A program made the translations under genes and the position numbers. Under the pieces are notes generated by a model. It did no database searches. It saw only the letters and a program-made list of their open reading frames with translations, and was not told the DNA's origin. 64,000 bases of DNA. It comes from Deroplatys truncata (taxonomy: Eukaryota > Arthropoda > Insecta > Mantodea > Mantidae). Numbering within the stretch: the first letter of the stretch is position 1; every line of letters starts with the position of its first letter. The stretch is from positions 211,769,290-211,833,289 of the forward strand of contig CM060990.1 in NCBI GenBank assembly GCA_030765065.1. Direction: 5' to 3'. Positions 32,481 through 44,865 of this stretch are shown here, in pieces.

Positions 32481-35400
32481 CTTGTACAATTCTAAGTTCA
32501 TACAATACACGTGGCCATTCCCTATACCTGTCTCAAGATACCGTTACTCTACATGTCTGGCAAATAACTGTGTGTTTTAAAACACATTCCAACTTGCACG
32601 TGGAAGGCAGAGAGTGGATGAGGCGGATATATCACGAAGCCTACTTTCTCAAAGATATTAATTGTAATCAACATTCATTATAAGCATTTATTTTTTATGC
32701 TGACACTTTTCATCATTTGATTTAGTTATAATGAGGCTCTAGACCACGTCGTTCCCCTTGCAAAGGAACCAGAGCATATTTTTCCTATATTGGGAGGTAT
32801 ATGGGAAAATACGATCCCAAAATTAAGCAGCATCATTTCATTTATATTGCAGCAGGAACTAGACCAGAACACCGTCCTTGAAAACGAACACACGTACACT
32901 TTATGTGCATTGTGCACTTTATAGATCAGTGCAACCCCACCACCAACTACAATTGCAATTGCATTTCAAAACGAACTAGACCAATATACAGGCACGCACA
33001 TGAACACACACACGCAATTACCCCATCAACGTGAACAAATAAAATTAATCATCAACGCACCCAACGAACGCCCAAACTAAAAATTCAGCCCACATTCGCC
33101 CGTAACCAATATGGTCCAGATCCTGTTGCAGGTTCTAGGCCGCCAATCAAACCGGTCCAAAGTGCATCTTATCTAGTTTCCACTGTTCTCCCCTACTGAC
33201 GCCTTATGAAGTTTATCTTTGTGTCTACGCATAACATAATACTTGATTTGGTGAACTGTTAAAGGAGAGAGTGTCGAATAGAGGTATACATTTCAGCGAA
33301 AAGAATTGTGTGTGTGACTCAGCTTGTTAGGGTCGACGGTTGAAATAAGTGTGCAGATGACTGCATATCTATCAGGCTCTTTTATTTCTCTGTCGGAAGC
33401 AATTTTCTTGACCGAGAGCTCGCAATTCACTTGAATCCCGCGGTTAACCGTGTCGTCTCGGTAAACCGGTAGACACGGGCTAGTCAGAGCAATGAAGGTG
33501 ATTTGGACTACATAGGTGAGTGAAACGACGGATGATGGCAGAAGAACGGTTATCTCTTTACTCACTCAGCAGCAAACATGTAGCCTTGTTTAACTAATCT
33601 CCATAATTTTTACAGCTTTTGGGCTGGCCAATTTATATATTTCGTTATAACTTTATCCAAATTATACCTATGATGGGTACAGGAATTATGTTTTCCATCC
33701 CAATACTTGATATCGAAGTTTCACTGGAAACCTAAACCCAAAGAAAAATTTCAAGAAACAGATCCGTATGTGTACGTGCGCGCGCGCGGAATGTGTGTAT
33801 GTGTGTGTACAGCATTGCTCAGAAACGAAAAGTCGGATAATTACCTAAATTTATATTCAACACTAAGATCTACCACGGATATGGCACCAAGACTTTCATG
33901 AAATTCCCCCTGCCCAAAGTATCGTTTACATGAAAGACATTTGTTTCTTTTATTTTCTCAAAAACGACGGTTTTTATTCCAATGTCATATGTTTGAGAAT
34001 AGTGATACATAAAATCAAATGGGATTTTCTGGGAATAGCCTAAGAATTCCACTTTGCTCTTAGAGAATTGTATTAACTTGAAAACCACAAGGGAGAGGCA
34101 AAAACTAATTACAGAAAAAATGTGTAACATATATACATTTCTATTTTCGCAACATCAGCAGTTGCTTTTAAATATTTCATGCTGTATGTAGCATTCCCCC
34201 AAGTGCAAGTAAACGTGACTAAGAATGCTTTAAGTTTTGCGATACATTATTTTTCTTCACACAGAAGCTTGATGACAAAACAACTTAAATCAGTTGAGTG
34301 CTGTTCTACATTTTGCATCTAGGTGGTGGTAGTTGAAGTTGTACCAGTGGTAGTTTTGTGGTAGTCGCAGTATTAATAATGGTAGCAGAAACATTTTAGT
34401 ATTTATATCATCATTAATGCTCATGATCAGGAATATCGTCTCTGAATATGCAAACACACAAAAACAGTTATACCTCTTGCTTCTGCGCTAGGCTACATTG
34501 AATGCGCACCATAAAGCGTGTTTGGATGAATACATAGGCATTTCCGTTCAACATCGAAAATAATTAATGTTTCAATCCGATCTATGTCAGGGCTAGAACC
34601 GATCCTCTACTACGCTTCTCAGTACCAATGCGTCTCCAGCCCCAATTGAGCCTGCGCACCGTCAAATGTGGATATAAGAGTACTCACGAATGACAATAGA
34701 CCAGCTCCGTTCCCACTCCCCAAACTTACCTGCTTTTGTAAACAAAGCTGTCAGTCTTTCGTCTCTAGTGTCTTGGAAATGTTATTGCAATAGTGATCAT
34801 TTATGCCGATAAACGTACTTTCATTATAAGAACGACACATAAGCATTGGGGTGTCCATTTTGGTTATAATTAAAATAAGAGAAAAAAGATACTCGTTTTG
34901 GTACATTCCACAAGAATAAGTATTGATTTTTGTGCTGCAGAATCCTTCCATAATACTTACTATTACAATTAATATAACCTAAGTAAACTTTTTGCCTCAG
35001 CTTTTTCTGTTACCTTTTCCTTGCTTGTTTCTGTTTGTACACATACACAAGCAGTTATAAATAGTTCAGATTTTGTTCTATTGTGCTCATGGTCTTCATT
35101 TTTAAGGTGCTCTAAAGTCACATATAAGGTAATAATACATTCTTTCTTTATTATAATAAGTATTGCTGTGGTATTACCAACACACATTAGTATCAAAACC
35201 TATAGTTGCGTCACGTTTATTTGAAATCTTGCATACAAACTGTATTACTGGGAAAAACAAGGATTCTCACATTCATTTCAGTCAGTTTCGTTCGCTGTAG
35301 TGTTAAAGCACCTTAGAAATCGTTGATTATCAAAGGTTACGAACTTGCGCCCACCTTTGTAGCCTACGCTTTTTTCATCTCGCCTTATTGTCGTTACATT

Positions 35401-35708
35401 TATGTATATATATATATATTTTAAAGACTTGTAACTGATAGTTTTGTAGGAGAAATTAAAGTGCTTCAATTTCGCAGCTACAGTGTAAACAACTTTAACC
35501 TAAAATAAAATAATGGATGTACGTTTGAAACAAGATTGTACATTGAATTGTATAGACAAACATCTGATGTGTAAAAATACCTTATCTGTCTTCTATAATT
35601 TAATTTCCTAACTACCCTATAAATCACACATAAAACGTTTTATGTTTATCTACTTCATGTCAAAAATGGTGAATAATGGCATTTATTAATCCTGTTAATA
35701 CACATTAG
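32481..35708. other. AT-rich DNA, no gene recognised
   Basis: No frame resembles a known protein. A short alternating GTACGTGCGCGCGCGCG and TGTGTGTATG tract lies near 33,770-33,810. TA-rich runs are near 35,400-35,420. The stretch ends where the terminus of the polymerase element begins. Confidence 0.5.
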
Positions 35709-35732
35709 TAGAGATAGCTGGGCCACTATTTT

Positions 35733-36515
35733 GCGTTTATATGGGAAAGGATAGGGAAAAACGAGGGTAAATGCGACGGTTCAAGGAGAAAAATGCGTTT
35801 ATATGGGAGAGATAGGGAATACTGGGGGTTGCTGCTAGGTTAGACAGGGGTTGAAGCAATGGAATGCGGTTTGTATGAGAGAAGTGGGGAATACGAGGAG
35901 AAGTGCAAGACTAGACAGAGTTTGACGTGTGGAGTATGAGTTTATATGGGAAAGATAAGGAAATCGTGAACAGACGATACGCTAAACCGATGCTGAAGGA
36001 GGGGAATGTAAGTTTATAAGTAGAGTTAGGGAATATGAGGAGAGGTACTAGACTAGACAGGGCTTGAAGGGCAGAATATGGCTTTTATGTGGGAGAGCTA
36101 GCAAACCGAGGAGAGGTATTAGGTTAGGAGGGTTTTGAATAGTAGAGTATTCGTTTATATGAAGAGACGAGGAAAAGAGGGTAGATGCTAGATTGAGACA
36201 GGCTTCAAGGAAGAAAAAGCGTTTATATGTGAGAGATAGGGAATACTAGGAGAGGTGGTAGTCTAGACAGAGTTTGTGGAGTAGAGTATGCGTTTATATG
36301 GGAAAATATGGAAAACGGGAGAGATGCTATGCTAGTTAGGGCTGAAGAAGGCGGAATGTAGGTTTATACAGACGAGGTAGGAAACCTAGGAAAGATGCTA
36401 GGCTAGACAGATGCACAAGGAGAGAGGGATACGCTTTATACGGAAGAGATAGGGGAAATGTGGAGACATGTTGGGATAGACAGAGTTAAAGGAGGAAGAG
36501 GTCTAGGATGTAAAG
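35733..36515. repeat. Subterminal tandem array, copy A (about 11 units of 71 bp)
   Basis: Units begin GCGTTTATATGGGAGAGATA-like and continue with GGGAATACGAGGAGAGGTGC, TAGACAGAG and GTTGAAGGAGG-like strings, with a period near 71 bp. Units are diverged (roughly 70-85% alike). The equivalent array in B has about 11 units and in C about 19. It lies a few dozen bases inside the element terminus. Confidence 0.85.
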
Positions 36516-37110
36516 ACACACAGCCTTTTAAGGTTTACAAATGTTTTGACAATCTTTGACGATATTTTATCGATACTGAGGTGAAGCCCCCCGGCGCTAA
36601 TGTTCTAAAATTCTGTGTCGGGTAATCTTCGTCCATGCATAAAATCATTTAGCCTCATTGACTTCAAGATTTATACTGCTAACGTCCCAGATTAACGTAA
36701 TTAAGTGTATATGTAGGGTAAACCGGGTAGTATCGCACGTGTTCATGGTAATTCAGTGCAGCGATTCCTACCAGAGCTATTTAATGTAATTTTCATATAA
36801 TTCGGGTAGAATGTAGGGTATTTAAGTGATTTTAACAGGTAATTCAGATAGCGTCACAGGTATCCATGGTAACACAGAGGGTAACTAGATTATAAACATT
36901 TCTCATCCAATGCTACAACACTTTTTATATACTTTTTTCTAAATCTTACAAACTTTTTATATGTTAAACAGTTAGTCCACGAGACGGAGGGGAATAAACT
37001 ATATATCGGTTTACAGTGAAGGTATATAGAAGTATACACCCCAACCTATCCCTACCTTGTATGCTTTGGATCATCTTCTCATTATCTATTCAATCCTATC
37101 ATCGTCTAAC
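36516..37110. repeat. Conserved AT-rich linker, copy A
   Basis: Non-coding block found in all four copies between the two arrays (B 48,890-49,460, C 55,846-56,470, D from 63,591). It contains short internal repeats such as GTCACAGGTATxCATGGTAA and GTGTTCATGGTA, and a CAATGCTACAACACTTT string. Conservation between copies without a reading frame suggests either a functional non-coding role (replication or packaging signal) or simply shared descent. Confidence 0.65.
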
Positions 37111-37117
37111 CTAGCCA

Positions 37118-37455
37118 ACGTGGCAAGTAACGCCAGGTAACCACGTAACAAGACGTAACGTGACGTAACCAGGTGACAAGATGTAACACCATGTAGCATA
37201 ACCGCATGACAAAACGTCACACTACGTAACATAAGCATGTAACCACGTGTCAAGACGTAACCAACGTAACACCACGAAACATAAGCACGTGACCACGTAA
37301 CACCACGTGACATGTCGTAACCAAAAACGTAATACGACGTAACAACACCAGCAACCATGTAACCACGTGACATGTCGTAACCAGAAACGTAATACGACGT
37401 AACAACACTAGCAACCATGTAACCACGTAACAAAACGTAAGAACAACACGTACCC
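37118..37455. repeat. ACGTAAC/ACGTGAC short-repeat array, copy A
   Basis: Dozens of ACGTAAC, CACGTAAC and CACGTGACA units with irregular spacing of 8-25 bases. Two near-identical blocks of about 70 bases (around 37,295-37,360 and 37,360-37,425) show recent expansion. Every unit has an ACGT core, and several form CACGTG. The minus-strand open frames through this array are artefacts of the repeat. Confidence 0.85.
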
Positions 37456-37897
37456 AAGCCATTGCTAAGGCAATCTAAGCTAACCCATCCTTCATAATTT
37501 AGAAAAACAGTACGCGAGCCTGGCCTAGCTTAACCTAAGCAAGCCCAGACCATCCTCTCATCATCTATTCTAATCAGCCATCGTCTAAACTAATCTGGCT
37601 AACCAGAGATAACGTTGACTTTCTTTTAGTGAAATTGCGATGTCTTAATTCAAAAAGTTTTGCGTCAACATAATGCTGACGTTTTAATTCGTTGTAGGTG
37701 CATCTCCCCTTCATCTAGGCTTGAAACTAGCACTAGGATTGCTCCTAATGGCAGGGTTAACACCTTCCCTTCCATCTTTTTATTATTCTTCTTTCTTCAT
37801 CGGGCGTCTGCTAGTTGCATACACAGCACACAGATAAACTTCAATTTTTTAAGATTGTAGACTCATTACAAAATCTTCACCTTCGACTTAAATTCTT

Positions 37898-40800
37898 TTA
37901 TGCACTGTTTGTAATCCGACAATGTCCATAAGCATATGTAGTTATTCCATCTTCAGCAATAACTCTATTATCAACGTATGGAGTCAATGTAATTTTATTC
38001 ACTTGCACTGTGGCAAGAGCATGCTCCCGGGGCAGGATCAGATTCATGAGCGTTCTGACGATTTCACCGGTTTTAAGATAGTCAGTACAACTCTCGAATG
38101 TGACGTAATGATTAATAGCACTACGTTTTATGCCTTTAATCTTTTTTATCATTGATCCGTGGATATCTAGTGCATGCATCTTAGGTCGTAGTCCGACAAA
38201 GCGCCGGATGATTTTACCATAAGTTTCATCTTTAAATTTCCCAAGCATCTTCTTGTTTAGAGCTGAATAGCATATATGGCTTGTAGGGTAATCAGCTGTA
38301 TCCAGGTGCTCGAGAAAACGCAGCTTGTCCTGGTACACATCTTCAGCTGTCACACGATGAATGAACGAATCAGTGTCCATATACATAAGCTTCAGGGTTT
38401 CTGCTCCATAATATGGCAGCAACACATCATAATGATAGTGGTACATTAATGTCTTGGAGATGTCCAGCACACTCATAACGATGTATATAGGTTTGTTGAA
38501 TACGATCTGTCGCGACGCCATACGCACAGCAGCTAGATTAGCAGCATATATCATCCTATCGATAAACGTAGGCTTGGCAACTAACTTGTTCAAGGTCTTC
38601 TCATTTGTAACCAGTCGTATATCCATACGATTACGCAGGTTCTCCATAGTTTTACCAAACATAGCACTGTTGAACCGTTTTGTAAAGATCCTTCTCAAAA
38701 TCATTTGCAATCTGTTGTCGTAGTCTGTTGTTAAATTCCACATAAGCTTTAACCACTGAGACTGTTGGAATTGTAGCACACGATGGATTTTTGCTAGCCG
38801 TAGTCCATGATTAACAGCTTGCTTCAAAGCCATGTAATGTACTACATACTTCTTTCGAGGTCCAAGATGAGGTATCAGTTTCTTTGTACTCGAGTCCTTA
38901 GGCTTCATAGACTCAGGCAGGAAAAGCAGGTCGTCGTGTAGATCGTGAATTTCTGAAGGATATTCCATGTTGACTTCTAATATATATCCATGACGAGCAC
39001 CTTCCTGTAGTCTTTCTAAGTCTATTTTTTCAGCTGACACAAACTCAAATCCACCATAAGGGAGGGCGTGACACATGGACCAAGCATATTGGTTATTGGC
39101 GTACTCATATGTAATAAATTGGGTTGTTCTCGAAGGATCATACTTCTCCATGTAGGCGGCATAACGTTGGCACAGTTGACATAAACCTCCTCTTATGCCG
39201 GATTCCACCATCAGTAATTGGTCATAATCCCGCAACAGTTCCAGATGAATTCCTGCATAAAGTAACATGTCATCCCATGTAAGTCCCAGAGAGGTAAAAT
39301 AATGTGCAAGGTCGACTTTATGTGTTTTGAGGGTTTGATCCCTTAGTCTCAAAGACATCAGCTGGAAGATGTACATCAGAGATTAGGTAGAGGTCGCTGT
39401 ACTCACCCAGGTTTCTTACACTAAACAGCTCCCATACGTTTCTAGCATGATCGTAGCCAGCATCACTAATTTCTTCTTCATTTAATCTATTGTAGAAGGA
39501 GTCCTTAGGAGGCAGGCAGGTTTCGTTCAAAACATCCCATGATGTGACGTAATCATAGGGGAATTCTCCCTTACGAGTCATCAATTTCATCTTGTCTTCT
39601 CCGAAGTGTTTCAGTGTTTCAGTGTTTCAGGGTATGATGTTGGATTTTCCACTAGCTTATCCAAATTTGTATGAGAAACCGAAAGCTATCTACAAACCAA
39701 AGCTTTATATCTCCTACATACTTTGAGAGTGATATATAGCTTTCTTCAGAGCTAGGACTTACTTCCACCCGCTCACTTGTACACCCCAGCTCCTTAACAA
39801 TGAAGTGTGAGTCATACCCACTGAGGTTGTGCATGAAGACTGGAATATATTTTGGTGTTTTGCAGGCTAATTTACATTCATTATGTAGACTTCTACGATA
39901 TTCACCACTGATATGATCATGGTCGCATACTTTATAGTTCTCTTCGGTAAAGCTTTTTCCACACAAGTAGCATACTGTAGAGGAGTTGAATTCATGTGGT
40001 GTTGATCCGCAAGTTTCAGAGGTACTACAGATTTGTATATATTTTTAATTTCCTTTGCAAGAAATGACAGGTATTCCATAAGCTTCTGAGCGGCATCAAC
40101 ATCACGATATACATAGGGATGCTTAGGAAGACCAGTTTCTAGATGTTCAACATCGGATGATGTTTTAACGTAAACGCAGAAACTCATGGGTACATGCTGC
40201 TGATAAGGGGTTGTACATGAAGCTTCAGAATTGGGTGTACATGTATGGCTTGGGGCGAGAATACAAAGTCTGCGTAGATGACGTAAGGTAGTTTCACTAT
40301 CTTTCAAAATTTTTAAACTGTACAATTGATTTCTCCTTTGTAGGCATAACTACCCTTGCAACACCATGCTGATTACAGATGGCGGCATGTTCTTGTAGTT
40401 TTTCCAGATTACTTAGACCGTACTGATCATCAACGTGTGTAAAACAACGCTTACAGGTATAAACACGTTCCTTACATTTAGTTTTCTGACGTCGAATAAG
40501 TTTTTCATAATTCTTTATATATACGTAGTGATATTTTCTACTACTGTCACTCAATAGCAGGAGGTCACGGTGTTCAGGTAGTTCAGCCTCAGCGACCTTT
40601 ATCGGCTACAATTCATGCTTCTCATCCAGACCGAAGACATTGATAGACATCGTGTTAAGCTTCTCAAACTTTGGTACTTGAGAAAGCGGTGTAGGTTACG
40701 AAACACAGCTAAAGTCGTATTTATTTTGAATTTGATCTAGTTTGCTCTCGCGTTGAGGCTTTAAGCTGACGGATTTGGCTAATACAGAATACATAAGGCA

Positions 40801-41538
40801 TAGCTCATCAGTTAAGTTCTGGATGTTAATTCAAGCTTTTCTTGCTTCAACAGATGGAGGTAGGTGTATGTCGCTACTTCCTCGTAACGGATTGTACTTG
40901 TTAATACGAAGGCGATTGCCTTCCACAGCAAGCAGAACCCAGATGCTACCCTTAAGATGTGATTCCTCCATTTCAGTAACCAACGTTTTCATTTTCGTTT
41001 CCAACATAGAGTCCTAATCCGTTTTTAGGAATACAGCTTGATTCCGGATTTTAAATCTTTTGTCGCAGGTTTCTTCGACACTGTTAACAAATCTACATTC
41101 AGCTAGCAGATTAATTTTCACACTCTTGTGAATATCAAGCTCTTTATGTACAGCCAGGATTATCCGATATTTTGCCTCAAGAAGGTACATATTCAGGTCC
41201 TTAGATGATTCATAATGTATAAAATATTATTTTAAGCGTCCATTGAATGTAGTTTCATATTCCTTTATGTCATCGACATCCATTTTAGATAATAACTCAT
41301 GCTTAGTAGGGTCTAATCTACGTTTCTGCTCAGGCCTGTTTATTTCACACGCATCTTCGTGCCGTCGACCCTTATAACTCTCTTTGAAGACTACATTACG
41401 ATATTTACATTTGAAGAGCTTCTTGCAACGTAGCTCATGCCGTCTTTTATCATACCCACATTGAAATGCCTTTCCACATTTACCACAGGAATATCCTGAG
41501 GCACTAGGAATGATTTTCTTATATGAAGACTTATTCAT
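37898..41538 (-). pseudogene. Family B DNA polymerase (protein-primed type), copy A, broken
   Basis: Expected product: a DNA_pol_B_2-type polymerase of about 1,150-1,200 residues with N-terminal zinc fingers. Start chosen at the conserved MNKS (41,538). Next come a C2H2-type finger (YSCGKCGKAF), a stop near 41,228, and several stops to 40,620. A CKRCFTHVDD finger follows near 40,450. The exonuclease-I motif YADF is followed by a small deletion near 40,268 that removes the catalytic Glu and shifts frame. Then come an HxHISGEYRRSLHNEC zinc/HNH-like motif, exonuclease-II HNLSGYDSHF near 39,830, and a long open frame 39,376-37,898. Motif A reads YEYANNQY with Tyr (39,101-39,103) where the catalytic Asp belongs. 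Motif B FGKTMENLRNR and motif C YMDTDS (38,366-38,377) are intact. Confidence 0.85.
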
Positions 41539-41695
41539 ATTTACTGAGATGTAATAACGTATTAACCTTTCTTCAAGGAAATGCACGCCCCTTCACCTTG
41601 ATAACACTTTAGAAAACCGATTTTTTCTGAGAGTAAAACGATGATGTCACCTCGGAGATAATTAACAGAATGAAGTCCAATGTCCGAGATCGCCC

Positions 41696-41703
41696 TATTT
41701 ATA
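41696..41703 (-). promoter_or_regulatory. TATA box upstream of polymerase copy A
   Basis: The minus strand reads CTATAAATAGGG about 160 bp upstream of the MNKS start, followed at about 30 bases by a pyrimidine/ATT-rich stretch suited to an initiator. Copy C has the same surroundings with CAATAAATAGGG at the matching place, so the box is probably real and has decayed in C. Confidence 0.5.
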
Positions 41704-42164
41704 GAGGAATCACGAACCTTTTTAGATCAATTATAATCTAAATTTTAGTACCAAAAACGGTGATTAAACGTCTAAGCTCTTATATTTAAATTTGTGTTGC
41801 ACTGACGTTCGGCTGTATCCGTAGGTCTTCACGCATGTTCATGTATTTAGAGGCGCGCGCACAGATATTCATGTGTGATTGTACGTATTCGTACGTCTTC
41901 GTATAGCTTCGGGTGCTTGGGAGAAGTGAACGCGTGTATCTATGTCTTCGTATATTTTCGGGTGCGTAGAGTGTATGTTTAAAGTATTGTGAAGATTTAT
42001 GTATTGTTCGGTGATGTTCGGGCGTCTCCGTACAGGTTCGGATGCTTAGAGTAAGTGCAAAGTATTGTAAATATGTATATATTGTTCGGGTATAATCGTA
42101 CAGATTCGGGTGATTAGCACATGAGGGTGATGAACGATTTGTCAATCGAGCAAGAGACAAGTAT

Positions 42165-43290
42165 CCTTTGAGCAAGCATTCACCAGGTGTAACGAAACCT
42201 AGAAGCAAAAAGATGCGAATAATTGAAAGATGTAAATGAAATAGAATGAAAGCAAATCGTGCTAGCATACACCACTCCGGCATTCGCCTGCAGAACAAGA
42301 AAAACCATGAAGAATCCGAGGCTAGAGTGAGAGACCGACGGGAATCAATCCCGGGAGCCTAGAAGCACACGTGAAAGACGCAAATGAAATAGAATGAAAG
42401 GGAATCATGGTATCATATACCACTCCGACATTCGCCTGCAGACAGCAAAAACCAGGAAAAATCCGAGGTCAGTGTGAGCGACCAACGGGAATCGAACCAG
42501 GGCGACCTTCAGATTGTACACGTGAAAAATGTTAATGGAATAAAATGAACGGAAATCGTGATAGCATACGTCACTCAGGCATACGCCTGCAGACCAGGGA
42601 AAACCACGAAAAATCTGAGGTCAGAGTGGGCGGTCGACGGTAATCGAAAAAGGGGCGCTAGAAGCATACGTAGAAGATGAAAATGAAAGGGAATAGAAAT
42701 CGTGATAGATGAGAAACCACCCAGGCATTCGCCTGCAGACCAGGGAAACCCACGAAAAATCCGAAATCGGAGTGAGAGGCCGACGGTAATCGAAACACGT
42801 GTCCTAGAAGCACACGTGAACGATGCAAATTATATAGAACGAAAGAAAATCGCTCTAGCATACAACAACTCAGGCATTCGTTTGCAGACCAGGGAAAACC
42901 ACGAAAAATCCGAGTTCGGAGTGAGAGGCCGATGGTAATCGAAACACGGTCCTAGAAGCATACGTGAAATATGAAAGTTATATACAATGAAAGGAAATCG
43001 CGCTAGCATATACCACTCAGGCATTCGCCTGCAGATCAGGGAAAACCACTATAAATCCGAGGTCAGAGTGAGCGGCCGACCGACGGTAATCGAAACAGAG
43101 TTTCTAGAAGCATACGTGAAAGATGAAAATTATATAGAATGAAAGGAAATTGCACTAGCATACACCACTCTAGGCATTCGCCTGCAGACCAGCGAAAACC
43201 GCGAGAAACCTAAGGTCAGAGTGGCCGTCCCTAAGGAAATCGAACCAGGGACCTTCGAATGCAAACCACAGACATTATCTCCTGAATCAG
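42165..43290. repeat. Tandem array of about seven SINE-like 148-bp units
   Basis: Each unit contains GAATCGAACCAGG-like, CCTAGAAGCACACGTGAAAG, ATAGAATGAAAGGAAATCG, CACTC(C/A)GGCATTCGCCTGCAG and CCAGGGAAAACCAC strings. The GCATTCGCCTGCAG mark recurs near 42,281, 42,430, 42,580, 42,725, 42,874, 43,021 and 43,173, giving a period of 142-152. On the minus strand each unit carries a tRNA B-box-like CCTGGTTCGATT followed by a body resembling the SINE at 27,105. No A box is seen, so these look like head-less SINE bodies amplified in tandem. One to two degraded units occupy the same place in palindrome 2 (61,140-61,304). Confidence 0.75.
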
Positions 43291-44865
43291 GACAATAGGC
43301 TACCATGCCAGATGACGTCATACCTGTAGACAAACTGTCTGAGAACAGCCCGACATGTTGAAACGCGCAGAGAAGTATTCTAGCACGATCATTCAGATAG
43401 ATGTTTCCATTCAATGGCTACCATACCCACCACCGCAACCCATTACACACCAAAGTTAACATAACTTCTATTATAACACTTTAGAAATAGCGTAAAAGTT
43501 TTTCTCCCCTTATTTAATTAAATATATTTATATGCCCTATTATTTTATGTTTTCAATCCTTTTTCAATGCTTTCTTTGTATCTCGCCCTCATTCCCAGCA
43601 GAATTAGTACACAGCATGACATTTTTAACGCTTAATGTACATTTATCAGAAAAAAACACGCTTAATACCCATTTATCACAGAAAACCACGCTTAATACGC
43701 AGTTATCCCACAAAACCGCTTCATTTGACTGCAGTCACGAGCAAAGTATTTTTTCCCAGAGTTACTCCGATTTTTAAGCTTGTAGAATCGTATTTGGAAA
43801 TTTATTGTACTTTTAGCTGAAAGTGTGTACACATTTTAAAGTCACTGATCCCTTCTATTTGCGTTTAGTCTAAAGACTGTCATATTTCATTTTTAAGGTT
43901 GGCTTTGTTATAGATTGCTTGCAATCCATTTTTAAATTTGTTTTAAAATCAAGTCAAGCATAGGTTTAACGCATATAACGGCTGTGTTCATATGTTAAAT
44001 ACCCAAGATGGCGACCATCCGCCTTAAACCCCCAAGATGGTTACTGCCGGCTTGTTCCCCGCAGAACGGAAAGTGCACTTTCTCTTGGTAGCCGCTAGAT
44101 TGCGCGGAAGTCAGTGACAGGCAGGGAGAGGGTGGAGTGGGGGGGTAGGAGCCAGTACAGAGTAGGGATAACCCGGTCAACCCATGGATGCAGGAGCGAG
44201 GGTACCTCAGTCCGTGGGAGATGAACGTCCAGAAAGGAACTATAGCTGTCGCATTCACATTAAGACACGCCAGCGTCTCCCGTGTTCTTTGAGTTTTTAC
44301 GCCAACTTTACCTTTCAGTCATGCACTCATCTAAGAGATGTAATACTTGTCAGTACGACAGGTAGTCAAATATGCGTTACAAAGAAACTAGCTTATGATA
44401 TAAACGTTTATTCGACGTCTTTACCTTAATTACTTTTGACGTTATTCGATGATGAATTTGTGTTCATGTCACTGGATTCACCCCACGAACACAAGGTGAG
44501 CTTGGAACAACAGTCAATGACGCGCCACATTCCAAGGATATAATAACCCTTTACCGCATATCGTTATCTCTTTCTATTCAGGAGATCTAAGTATTTAACG
44601 GTATTAATAGTTTTTTTTGTGACAGACCGCTAATTAAAAATGTCTGTAATCGAATTAATTACCTCATAGAAGAGTAATAGTGGGGATTCAGGGTGACAAA
44701 TACCACCGAATGATCGCATAATCAGAGGACAAGCGGTAACACACTCCCGCTTTGTGCGCTATTCGGGCACCAACATTAACGATAGGAACAATGGCACATT
44801 GTCCAGGGTCTCAGGAGGGCGGTGAAAGAATAGCACACAAAGCAGAGATGTGAAAACACTTAACC
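43291..44865. other. Centre of palindrome 1, no gene recognised
   Basis: Not repeated in the other palindrome. It holds three tandem units of about 30 bp at 43,628-43,720 (each with ACGCTTAAT and TTATC, then AAAAC). A moderately GC-rich patch lies at 44,030-44,260, with short paired strings (AAGATGG at 44,007 and 44,034). I see no protein family resemblance. Confidence 0.5.

Larger units (their letters stand above)
35709..42160 (-). mobile_element. Polinton-like DNA polymerase element, copy A (arm of palindrome 1)
   Basis: Copy A reads on the minus strand. From the terminus inward it has a terminal string with GCTGGGCCAC near 35,717, a subterminal 71-bp array, an AT-rich linker, an ACGTAAC array, a conserved spacer of about 440 bp, the polymerase pseudogene, and an upstream region with a TATA box. 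It ends in the 148-bp tandem units. The same order is found mirrored in copy B and repeated in C and D. Only the polymerase is recognisable as a gene; integrase, packaging ATPase, protease and capsid genes of classical Polintons were not found. No certain target duplication: the flanks give at best TTAGTA (left of A) against ATAGTA (right of B). Confidence 0.7.

Noticed and set aside
37086..37457. Open frame of about 120 residues on the minus strand (and similar ones at 48,600-48,887, 63,201-63,419 and 63,263-63,589)
   Set aside because: They run through the ACGTAAC arrays and encode only the repeat (Val, Tyr, Arg, Gly, Ser). Frames differ between copies, so they are artefacts.
41786..42298. 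170-residue minus-strand open frame
   Set aside because: It crosses loosely repeated upstream DNA (TTCGTATAGGTTCGGG-like strings) and the first 148-bp unit. Copy C does not conserve the frame and no family is recognisable.
42165..43290. CRISPR-like array of regularly spaced repeats
   Set aside because: The whole 148-bp unit is repeated with no unique spacers, and the genome is eukaryotic; it is a tandem repeat.
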